A stretch of 48,937 bases of DNA from Sporisorium sorghi (Eukaryota; Basidiomycota; Ustilaginomycetes; Ustilaginales; Ustilaginaceae). The stretch is taken from positions 1 through 48,937 of the forward strand of contig JALCCG010000135.1 in the NCBI GenBank assembly GCA_023212695.1, in the 5' to 3' direction. A model generated the notes under the pieces. It saw nothing but the letters and a program-made list of their open reading frames with translations. It did not search any database and was not told where the DNA came from. Within the stretch, counting starts at the first letter, position 1; every line of letters starts with the position of its first letter. Shown here one piece after another: positions 1-8,316 of this stretch. Both the position numbers and the translations under genes were made by a program.

Positions 1-65
1 CGAAGGTAAAAGGGAAGAGAAACGATTTGCGCGCTCCCAAACCGCCTATTTTTTTTTAAAAGGAG

Positions 66-117
<52 letters not shown>
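66..117. repeat. poly(A) run, 52 A
   Basis: An uninterrupted run of 52 A lies about 170 bp upstream of the start codon of the methyltransferase gene at 289. It is not a retroelement tail in any way I can see: no coding remnant or target duplication flanks it. Poly(dA:dT) runs in fungal promoters exclude nucleosomes, which is a plausible role here. The exact length may be unreliable because such runs are hard to sequence. Confidence 0.9.
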
Positions 118-119
<2 letters not shown>

Positions 120-288
120 CGCTGTGTGCTCAGCAAAGAGACTCGTCTTTCGCCTCTCTCCAATTCAAGAAGAAATTCTTCGATTCCGATTTCGCCCAAG
201 AATTGGACCCTTGCCCCCTACCACCTTGTCGTCCATACACCAACACTCCCTCATCATCCTCGATCACCAGCACAGCTCAGCAGCAGCA

Positions 289-1284
289 ATGACATCAACA
301 CCACCAGCACCCTACATCCCGCCCTCATTCGGACAACCAGGCGTGAGTATCTCCTACCGACCCAAGCTTCTATCTTCATCATCCTCTTCAACCACCCTCC
401 CCATCATCACCGTCGCCGTACCACCCGCATCGATCCATCACATCTTTGCACACCGCCAATGGCGAGCAGGAATGCTCATGAGCGACGCGCTCCTCTCCGA
501 CGCCTTCCCCGTCGCTGACCGCACCATTCTCGAGCTGGGTGCTGGTACGGGTCTGCCTGCCATCACCGCCGCACTCATCGGTTCCGCGAATGTCGTGGTT
601 GCGAGCGACTATGACGAGCCGCAGCTGGTGCGGGAGCTGCGCGATAACGTAAGGCGCAATCTGCGTCATCTGGAAGAAGAGCAGAGGCGGAGGTGCAAAG
701 TGGTCGGGCACATTTGGGGCAAGGATACGGAAGAGCTGCTCGACTGCTTGCCGCCGAGAGGGCCGGGGAAATTCGACTCGATCCTGCTCGCCGACTGTCT
801 GTGGGATCCGTTAAGTCATGCGGACCTGCTCAAGACCGTGCTGAGCGTGCTGGTGCACGATGGTAGAGCGAGGGTCAACGTGATTGCGGGCCTGCACACG
901 GGCAGGGAGAAAGTCACCTCGTTCATCCGCCGAGCCTACCGCGCCGGGCTCCGCCTCGCGCCTCTCGAGCGACCTGACGTCTGGCCACCACTAGCGGGCA
1001 CAGCCGAGCACGCGGATCCAGACACGGCGAGAGCAGGGAACGAAGCCTTCGCCCACGCTCGCGAGTGCATCCTCGAGCTCGAAGTGTGCGGCAACACGCC
1101 GCCCATCCAACACTCCACCGACGATGACAGCAGCGCCGACTCGACGAGCAACGACGACGAGCCGCGATTGACAGGCAACAGGCGGCCATTCCCCATCGAG
1201 GGCTACGGCTCAGAGACAGAGGGCGACGTCAAGCTGCGCAATCGCTGGTTGACCGTCTGGAGCCTCGAGTGGGCCGCGCCCTGA
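289..1284 (+). CDS. EFM7: EFM7/NNT1-like S-adenosylmethionine methyltransferase
   Basis: This 331-residue protein belongs to the METTL21/EFM7 branch of seven-beta-strand methyltransferases. The yeast member methylates the N-terminus and adjacent lysine of translation elongation factor eEF1A; older annotation calls it nicotinamide N-methyltransferase. Visible motifs are the SAM-binding ELGAGTG loop (residues 82-88), the acidic SDYDEP strand end (107-112), HIWG (141-144) and LLADCLW (166-172), in the order expected for the family. A Ser run lies near residues 29-34. The C-terminal part carries a Ser/Asp-rich linker (about 275-300) that the yeast protein lacks. The ATG at 289 is chosen because the open frame further upstream begins without an ATG and is low-complexity. 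Only 135 bp separate its stop from the next start on the same strand, so the following promoter must be very short or lie inside this gene. The substrate is inferred from the family. Confidence 0.85.
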   Translation: MTSTPPAPYIPPSFGQPGVSISYRPKLLSSSSSSTTLPIITVAVPPASIHHIFAHRQWRAGMLMSDALLSDAFPVADRTILELGAGTGLPAITAALIGSANVVVASDYDEPQLVRELRDNVRRNLRHLEEEQRRRCKVVGHIWGKDTEELLDCLPPRGPGKFDSILLADCLWDPLSHADLLKTVLSVLVHDGRARVNVIAGLHTGREKVTSFIRRAYRAGLRLAPLERPDVWPPLAGTAEHADPDTARAGNEAFAHARECILELEVCGNTPPIQHSTDDDSSADSTSNDDEPRLTGNRRPFPIEGYGSETEGDVKLRNRWLTVWSLEWAAP

Positions 1285-1419
1285 TGGCTACGCATAAACG
1301 CAGCATGCACCTTTCATCACAGCAATGGGAATCGCGGATACACACCACATCGTTTGTAGGCCAACACGTTTTTGTTGACTGTGCCTTTGTTTGCTTTTTG
1401 CTGTCAACAGTGCAAGACG

Positions 1420-2322
1420 ATGACGACGTTGCCGCTGGTGATGGCTGCAGCGGTAGCGAGGCGGACGATGCTCGCGTCGATGGTGAGGGTGGGTGCTGCG
1501 CAGGGTGCTAGACGTATGCTGGTGACGGGTGCAGCGTTGAGAGTTTCGCCCGTCGTTGCTCCTCGGTCGCTACTCCCCAACGTGCGATCCTGCGTGGTCG
1601 GTGTTCGCGCCTTCAGCACCTCCCCTCGCCGTTCCACCACCACCACCAGTTCATCTCCCACCCCCGCACCCGCTACCCAAACAGGCTCCGTGCTAGCGAC
1701 ATACGACGGCCCGCTCGCACGCACCTTCACGCGCCTCAAACTCTTCTCGCTCGGCTCGCTCGGTCTAGCCTCCGTCCTGACCCCCATCATGCTCCTCGCC
1801 CCCGGCGAAATCTCGCTCGCCGGCCGCGTCGGGCTCAGCATCACGGCGCTCGCCACCTCGGGCGTGTCCACCGCACTCATCGCGTGGATCGGCACACCTT
1901 ACGTCGGATCCATGCGCCTGCTTCAGCCGAACAAGGGGCAGGTCGTCATGGAGCTCAACACGGTTTCCTGGACGCTCAGGCCGCAGAGGACGATTGTGTA
2001 CGATCCGACGTTCCTCAGGCCCACGTCGAGGCCGTTTGCTGCGTGGGAGATCACGAATAGCCCGCCCACGGTCAAGGTGAAGGAAGGGAAGGAGGGGATG
2101 GGGGAGAGAAAGATAGCGGAGACGTTCGATGTTAAGACGGGAAAGAGTCTGGGGAGTTGGGTTGTGAGCTACTCGAATGAGGCGAGGACGAGGGTGGAAA
2201 AGGGTGAGGGCGAGGAGGCGGAGTGGAGAGCGGTGGGGAAAGTGCATGTTCAGGGTAAGCCGATTCGCTACTTTAACGTTCATGAGGAGCTGCTGGATGA
2301 GGATTGGCAGGTGCTCGGCTAG
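1420..2322 (+). CDS. TMEM70-like mitochondrial inner-membrane protein
   Basis: A protein of about 300 residues with an N-terminus rich in Arg, Ala, Ser and Thr and lacking acidic residues for about 75 positions, typical of a mitochondrial presequence. After a Ser/Thr/Pro linker comes a YDGPLARTFTRLKLFSL segment followed by two hydrophobic stretches, one starting LGLASVLTPIMLLA and one around ITALATSGVSTALIAWIG. This layout resembles the TMEM70/TMEM186/TMEM223 group, whose animal members help assemble respiratory complexes and ATP synthase. The C-terminal half is soluble and charged (PFAAWEIT, then Lys/Glu-rich). The ATG at 1420 is preferred; upstream in-frame codons have no ATG. The sequence just before it ends in CAACAG, which could be a splice acceptor of a leader intron, but I see no clear donor. 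The family call rests on pattern resemblance only. Confidence 0.6.
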   Translation: MTTLPLVMAAAVARRTMLASMVRVGAAQGARRMLVTGAALRVSPVVAPRSLLPNVRSCVVGVRAFSTSPRRSTTTTSSSPTPAPATQTGSVLATYDGPLARTFTRLKLFSLGSLGLASVLTPIMLLAPGEISLAGRVGLSITALATSGVSTALIAWIGTPYVGSMRLLQPNKGQVVMELNTVSWTLRPQRTIVYDPTFLRPTSRPFAAWEITNSPPTVKVKEGKEGMGERKIAETFDVKTGKSLGSWVVSYSNEARTRVEKGEGEEAEWRAVGKVHVQGKPIRYFNVHEELLDEDWQVLG

Positions 2323-2597
2323 GCGGGCGGAGCAGCCTCTTTGTGCAGTATGCGCGATGTCAATGCAGTTCAACAATCGTAAAAGCGTGCTCTTGTCTGA
2401 TTGTTTGAAAGGTCCTTTCAGAGCTGAGCATGCTAGCAAAGCGAGACAATCAGCAGCTCACACACGCACAGCCAGTCGCTCCTGGTCGTTTCGACATTTG
2501 CATTGCGATTCGGTCTTGCTCCACCGTACACAACGTCAACATCGTCATCACTCCTGCATCCACCTCATCCACCCACCCAATCTGCACCTACACTCCT

Positions 2598-3234
2598 CTA
2601 AGTCAGACTCTTACCCATGAACCGCCTCTTAGTAAACGCCAACCACCACTTGCTCGGCGTACCGTCCGCGAACACCTTCTCCACCAGCCTTGCGGCGGTC
2701 TCCTGGCGCACCTGCGTCAGGTAGCTCCTCAACGCGTCCGCGTCCGCCCTTCCCGCCGGCGGGGCGTACAAGCTGTTGAGCGGGAAATTCGCATCGCCCG
2801 GCAGCGCAAAGCTATCGACCGAGTAGGTCGACAGCTGCTTCAACGCCTCGTTGGGGGTCCAGGGCACCTTGGAGCTGGCGATCTTGGTGAGGCAGTCGCT
2901 GATGAACAGGATGAGGTAGATGAGCAGCCGGTCGGCGGGGCCTTTGATTTCAAAGTTGCGGAAGAGCGAGTTGGCGCGGAACAGGTCGATGGATTCGTCG
3001 ATAATGTCGGGGCGGGAAGGGTCGACGGGTGGCGGGGCAGGACCGCGGGTGCGCGAGCGGATGGGCAGGATCGACATGTTGCCGATCTGGCGCACGTCGG
3101 GTTCGTCGTTGTACGACGAGTGGTAGGCCTGGCGAGCAGAAGGCAGGTAGGAAGGAAAAGCAGAAAAGTCAGTTTGAGGTCGTATTGCGCTCGAGCGAGG
3201 CTTTTAAGAGCCAACAATGGATACATACTGGCAT
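2598..3234 (-). CDS. ARC18: Arp2/3 complex subunit 3 (ARPC3, p21-Arc)
   Basis: The spliced product is 178 residues, the normal length for ARPC3, a structural subunit of the Arp2/3 complex that nucleates branched actin at endocytic patches. Exon 1 is 3234-3229 and holds only ATG CCA. The intron is 3228-3129 (100 bp, GTATGT donor, CTGAC-like branch, CCAG acceptor). Exon 2 is 3128-2598. Splicing gives the N-terminus MPAYHSS, identical to the start of animal ARPC3, which strongly supports this model. Family landmarks include IGNMSILPIRS, a DRLLIYLILFIS helix, FPLNSLYAPP and a C-terminal KWWLAFTKRRFMGKSL. Without the intron the frame has no plausible ATG. The gene diverges from the small acidic protein gene at 3760. 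Confidence 0.95.
3129..3228 (-). other. ARPC3 intron directly after codon 2
   Basis: A 100 bp intron with a GTATGT donor, a CTGAC branch-like site and a CCAG acceptor on the minus strand. It separates the ATG and one further codon from the rest of the reading frame, in phase 0. Confidence 0.9.
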
Positions 3235-3759
3235 CTTGTCGTATCTGGTCTTGAGTGTGGTTTCTGAGGGGGACCGTTTTGCAGCGATGCTCGATCTACG
3301 GTGCGATCGTGAGGGTAACGAGTCTCGAATCGAGTCTCTTGATTGAACAACAATGCTTTGGAAAGACCTGCGAGTGTCGTTGCTTGTCGTGGATGCAGAG
3401 GGCGAGCTGAATAGGAATGTGATGGAGAGGATGGAAGGAAAGGGCAAGATGATGGCGGAAGCACATCTCCACTTGACTTTCTCGCTTCAAAGCGGTGCAG
3501 AAGCAAAGCCGATTTCTCGATTTTGGGCATGGCTCGACCACCGAATCGAGCTGTTTTGAATCTAGGCCCGATTTTTGCACTGTTTGATCCTTGCGCTTCG
3601 CACAAAATTAGAAAAAAAAAAAAAATCAAAAAAATCAAATCCACCGGGAGCCGGACACGCACCGAACGCCTTTCTTCTCGTCAACGCCATCTCAACCATC
3701 TGCCTCTTCCGTGATCACCATCCACTCTTGGCCCACAATACCTCCCCATCACTACCAAC
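3235..3759. other. divergent intergenic region, ARPC3 / GON7-like
   Basis: This 525 bp gap lies between two divergent start codons and must hold both promoters. It contains a short interrupted A run near 3610-3637 and no ORF with coding character. No specific factor site is clear to me. Confidence 0.6.
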
Positions 3760-4122
3760 ATGACCTCAGTAATCGCACAGATTCACATCGACACCACCTC
3801 ATCCAAACAACCTCTCCCCAAAACCCCCATCCCACTCTCCAACTCCACCACCAACGAGCTCACCCCAAGCACCGAACTGTCCATCCCCATCTCCACTCCC
3901 AAAAATGCAACAGGAGCAGCAGACCACTCCAAACCGCAGCAGCTCTCCGATCTCGCAGACGCAATCAACACGACGCGCGCAAGCCTCAACCAGATCTTGA
4001 CCGCATGGAAGGATTGGGCTGGCAAAGAAGACGCTTCTACCCGCCCTGGAGCATCCAACACAGCTGCGGGCAATGTCGACGACGAGGACGAAGACGACGA
4101 GGACGATCAAGACGAGGAATAG
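3760..4122 (+). CDS. small acidic protein, possible GON7 (EKC/KEOPS subunit)
   Basis: A 120-residue protein in three parts: a Thr/Ser/Pro-rich N-terminus (1-55), one predicted amphipathic helix around residues 60-90 (LADAINTTRASLNQILTAWK), and an acidic tail of Asp/Glu from about 107 to the end. Size, single conserved helix and acidic tail fit fungal GON7, a small, largely disordered subunit of the EKC/KEOPS complex that makes the t6A modification of tRNA. The match is weak because GON7 is very poorly conserved, so the product could equally be another small acidic protein. The ATG at 3760 has a good CCAACATGAC context. Confidence 0.6.
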   Translation: MTSVIAQIHIDTTSSKQPLPKTPIPLSNSTTNELTPSTELSIPISTPKNATGAADHSKPQQLSDLADAINTTRASLNQILTAWKDWAGKEDASTRPGASNTAAGNVDDEDEDDEDDQDEE

Positions 4123-4410
4123 TCACAGGACAGCCCATGTCCGTGCAAAACCCCATCTCGATGCTCGAGACGATACCCGACACGGCAGGCCGCGTCCGTT
4201 CTTGTACTCTACCAACGTTCTCTCTTACCGGCAAGGCGGAATGCAAACTCACACAACCCATGGCAACTGCGGACGACGACGAGTGAAAGACACATTGCGA
4301 CAACGATTCGGGGGGGGCTACAGTAATTTACATAGATTACATACAAAGGCGGAATAGGGACAGACGCTTAACCAAAGGAGCGGTCAGGCTGATGACAAAA
4401 CGAGAGCCAA

Positions 4411-5859
4411 TCAAGCGGTGGTGGAGGCGGCTTGAGCAGCAGGAGCACTCGTGCTAGCCTCGCCGGACAGCGCAGGGTCGATGGCGGAAGAGGCCGGCTC
4501 CGGCGCAGCAGCAGCAGCAGCAGCAGCAGCAGCGGCAGCGGGCTGAGACGCCGCAGCCTGAGCGCGGTCCTCGCCCTCGTCGTCAATCTCCTTCCTGGTG
4601 CGACGCGTGCGGATGGTGCGGATCATCTTGTCGAGCGTCTCCTGCCAGCCGCCATTCCAAGCGTCAGGCAAGTAGCGCGACTTGATCTGCGCAAATTGCT
4701 GTTTGAGCGTCTCCTGAGGCCATTGCCACGTATCGAACGACAGAGCGCCCCATCGCACCGTGGCTTCGGCCAGCGTGTCCTGGAAGTTGAGTCGCTGCAG
4801 CAGGATCAGGTCGTCCTCGCCTGGGATCCAAACGCTGTTGTCCAGCTCGGCGCGCGTAGGGTGGCGCTGGATGCCGCGCACCGCCTGCTGCGACGCCTCG
4901 CCTTCGGCATCCTCGCCCACGGTGCCGTAGTCGCGCCTCGGGTTGGTACCGCTGCGGTCGACGCGCGAGCGGATGTTGGAGAAGAGGTTCGAGTAGACCT
5001 TGTAGCTGCGCTTGTTGCCCACCATGCTGGCGATCGCCTTCCACGAGATCACCTCGCCCGGGTGCTCCTGTTTGTACTTTTCGAGCGCGGCAAGCACCTC
5101 CTTGTCCTCTTCGGCGGTCCAGACGGGGCCTTCGGCCATCTCGTCCTTGACCTGCAGCTTGACGAAGCGCGAGAGCACGTCCTGGTTGAGACGACCCAGA
5201 CGCTTGGCGACCGAGGCAGCATCCTCGCGCAGGGCGCCCATGCGAGTGCGGATCTCAAAGTCCTCAGCGAGCGTGTAGCGACCCTGCCTGCGGAACTGCG
5301 ACTTGTTGGTTCGCACGTGCAGACGCACAGCGATGTTGGGTCGATCCTTGAGACGGCCGGCCAGGTCCTTCCAGAGCTCGGTGTACATCCTCTCCCAGCC
5401 TTTTTCACGGTAGTTGTAGAGGAGCTCCTGGAAGTCTTCCTCCGAGAGGCCCTTGAGCTTCATGAACTCGGCGATGCCGTTCTTGATCGTGTCCTGCTCC
5501 TCCTTGGTGAAGCGGCCCTTGGCGTACTCGAGGCCGATGGTCCTCTCGAGCTTGGCGAGCATGTCGGACGAGTAGACGCGTTCGACGAGCAGCTCGCGCT
5601 TGGAGAGCGTCTTGAGCTCGGCGAGCGCAGCCTCCTCGGACATTTTGGGGCGTCGACCGCGTCGCTCGCCTTCGCCGGCTTCGCGCTTGGACTTCTTGGT
5701 CGAGGGCGCGTTGGGATCCTTCCTGGGGCGACCTCGCTTGCGCTTCACAGGCTCGCCGGTAGCGGGGTCCACTTCGGCAGAGGTGCCGACCGCAGGGGCA
5801 GCCGCGTTGGTGGCGACTTGGGTGGGCTGGGTGACAGCGGCCTGCTCGGGAGCGGCGGC

Positions 5860-5897
<38 letters not shown>

Positions 5898-6186
5898 CAG
5901 TAGCGGCCGCCGGTGCGGGAGCAGGCGGCGTGGAGGCATCGAGGGCAGCGGCCTCGGCGGCTGCGACGGAGCCGTCGAGGGAAGGGTCGATGGGAAGACG
6001 CGTGGCCGATGCGACGGCGTTGACGGCCTGGGCTGCGGAGGCAGCGGCGACGGTGGCGGCGTCCTTCTCGGCCTGCTCGCGCTCGCGACGTTCGCGTTCC
6101 TTGCGCTCCTTCTTCTCGCGCTTGCGTTCCTTCCTGGCGGCCTCGGAGTCGAGCTCCTCTGCTACGGCGTTGGCATCAGCGTCGTC

Positions 6187-6222
<36 letters not shown>

Positions 6223-6309
6223 TGCCTCCTTGTTCTTCTTGTCCTTCTTGTGGCTCTTGTCCTTTTTGGACGTGGCCGCGTCGGGCTGAGACGAGGCGGA
6301 TGGAGCCAT
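4411..6309 (-). CDS. Myb-like DNA-binding protein of the REB1/TTF1 class
   Basis: A 632-residue single-exon protein. The N-terminal third is low complexity: a Lys-rich start, an Ala run (about 29-41), a Lys/Arg/Glu block (60-83) and a second Ala run (about 140-154). An AT-hook-like KRKRGRPRKDPN sits at 190-201. Four Myb-like units follow: GRFTKEEQ (from about 266), GRYTLAED (from about 344), VWTAEEDKEVL (from about 397) and VWIPGEDDLILL (from about 494), each with a later Trp or aromatic. This array is typical of fungal REB1/NSI1 and animal TTF1, which bind rDNA terminators, stop RNA polymerase I and block replication forks. The C-terminus is again Ala-rich. The specific role is inference; another Myb regulator is possible. 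Overlapping long frames on the plus strand are compositional shadows. Confidence 0.85.
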
Positions 6310-6685
6310 GGTGATGATGTTTGGCGGCGAACAGCTGCGTCGCTTCAGAGGACGCGTCTGCTCAGGCTGGATGCGTGTGTCGATGGATGGTGACGAGGTT
6401 CTGACTGGTCGAGATCAACACTCGGAAGGGTCTGCGGGTGTTGGTGTCGAGGTCGCGTCGTACACGTTGTATGGCCCTCAAAAAAAGAGGAAGGTGTTAT
6501 GTTGGAGGGAGAGCGGAAGGGAGTGATGGATGGAAAAAAGGGGGAGGATGTGAGGTCGCCTCGAAAACGCTTGGCCTATAAATCGAATTCGAGCACGGCG
6601 CCGTTGTGAGATTTTGGCCGAAACTCCTGAGCACGGAGTTTTTCCTCATCGATGGTCGATAGACTGGCCTGCTGCCTGGTTTTTC

Positions 6686-6687
<2 letters not shown>

Positions 6688-6722
<35 letters not shown>

Positions 6723-6744
6723 AAGCCCACTTTTTTTTTTTTTT
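6688..6744. repeat. A33 - 10 bp spacer - T14 inverted homopolymers
   Basis: Thirty-three A, the spacer GGAAGCCCAC, then fourteen T. The two runs are complementary and could fold as a hairpin of up to 14 A-T pairs with a 10-base loop. It lies about 380 bp upstream of the Myb gene start. Confidence 0.9.
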
Positions 6745-6870
6745 CTTCTTTGGTCGAAATGAAGGCGCGGATGTAACAGACCTCGAGGCATTTCGCCAGT
6801 GTGCAGACCCACAATCACACATGCGCGCGTCAAAAAAAGAGAAAAAAAAAATCATCCAGAGAGAGCGTGC

Positions 6871-6890
6871 GTGTGTGTGTGTGTGTGTGT
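6871..6890. repeat. (GT)10 microsatellite
   Basis: Ten perfect GT units, with a looser GTGC unit before them, in the gap between the Myb gene and GRR1. Confidence 0.9.
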
Positions 6891-7286
6891 GGGAATTTCG
6901 GCTGAGTCGAGGGCAACGGACGGCTCGCTGGAAAAGTGACCTTTTGAAGACCGCATTTGTCATTGTGTTAGAACGATTTGAAATCCCATTTCAAAGAAAA
7001 GGACGAAAAGGGTTTTAACGAAGAGCTGCAGCTGCCGAAGAGGAGGCGCTCGATGAGACCCTCAAATCGTTGTTGCGGAATGAGACGCTTTGATCGCTTC
7101 CAGCTCGTTCGCAACGATTGCGTCTTTGCTAGCGTCGATGCTCGAGAAGTGCGCATCGCAGAGAGAGGAAAAAGAGAAGTCTACAGTATCGAGCTCGGTG
7201 CTCAGATTGGTGACATACAAAGTTGGAGACAGGCTTGAGAGGATACAGCACGGAAAGCAAGCTGGTTCATGTACTTCCTGAATCCC

Positions 7287-7308
7287 TTTTTTTTTTTTTT
7301 TTTTTTTT
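7287..7308. repeat. poly(T) run, 22 T
   Basis: A run of 22 T about 1 kb upstream of the GRR1 start codon. Confidence 0.9.
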
Positions 7309-7855
7309 GTTGAGTCGGCTTCGATGACGTTGGAATCTGTGACCATGGACGAGTATCTGCCTCGGTTTGCTCGAGGACCTGTCATGCCTCTGCAGCTGTC
7401 GACCGTTGTCCATTACGGGGAAACGGTCGGGGCTCGGGCTGTTCAGCGAACCAAGAGGTTGATTCCTTCGCTGCAAGTCTGCATGAAGAGTGCAACTGCG
7501 AAGAGCATCGGAAGCGCCGATGAGCAGCGCTCACAACTGCAATCCAAGGCTCGGCTCGTTCCTGCTCATAGACCTTTGATCTCTTTCTCTCAACCTGAAT
7601 CGATAGAATGCAAACCTTTCTCACCATAGCATCGGAGGAGCCGGCGAGTCAGGAAAACGAAGGCTTGGATCGCATCGACGGCGTAACGGCGACATTGATG
7701 CAAGGGCCGAGCGAGTCGCGATTGCTGCTTCTACTGCTTCTGTTGCTTGCTGCTGGCTTCCACCCGCCAAAAAGTTCAAATCGAAATTGCGTCCGTTCAG
7801 TCGCGGCTTTGAATTGTCCGCAGCTGCTGCTTGGCAGGCAAAGTGCCGCTTGCTT

Positions 7856-7900
7856 GCTCTGCTCTGCTCTGCTCGGCTCGGCTCGGCTCGGCTCGGCTCT
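7856..7900. repeat. pentanucleotide array (GCTCT)3(GCTCG)5(GCTCT)1
   Basis: Nine perfect five-base units in tandem, differing only at the fifth base, about 420 bp upstream of the GRR1 start codon. The block arrangement of T-type and G-type units suggests slippage amplification of one variant. Confidence 0.95.
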
Positions 7901-8316
7901 CTCCCTCCACCCAAATTCATCGACGCAATCAATCAGTGAGACAATCAGAAAGCATCGCTGTCATCCTCTCTTCTCTTCTCTTCTTCACCATCATCCTCCT
8001 TTTGGCGGCTTCCATTCTGGTCATACGCACGGCATCGCCTGTCATTAGCAACACAACAGCATCCTCTACTGCTCAGCATCTTCGTACTCTCCACCAGCAT
8101 CTCTTCGTCCGCATCGCACAGTACCGAAAGTTCTGCTCTAGATACCACACCACCAAGCTGCACTCTCCCTTTCCCGCAGCATCGGCTCAGCAACGCATCC
8201 ATTCACATTGCATTGACTCGACTCGTCGCCTTGACTAAATTGAAACGAAGGCGTTGCAAAAACAAGCACCGTCACGACTCAGCCTCGACTCAGCTCGCAT
8301 AGCTTCCCGCACAACC

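Larger units (their letters stand above)
6310..8316. other. 2 kb divergent intergenic region, Myb gene / GRR1
   Basis: No coding sequence is supported in this gap. It is full of simple sequence: a 33 A run and a 14 T run separated by 10 bases (6688-6744), a GT microsatellite (6871-6890), a 22 T run (7287-7308) and a GCTCT/GCTCG array (7856-7900). The last few hundred bases before GRR1 are rich in C and T, as expected of a fungal transcription start region and leader. Confidence 0.6.

Noticed and set aside
4432..6393. A 653-codon open frame antisense to the Myb gene
   Set aside because: It mirrors the G/C-rich codon use of the opposite strand, is low-complexity and matches no family. The Myb frame has clear domains.
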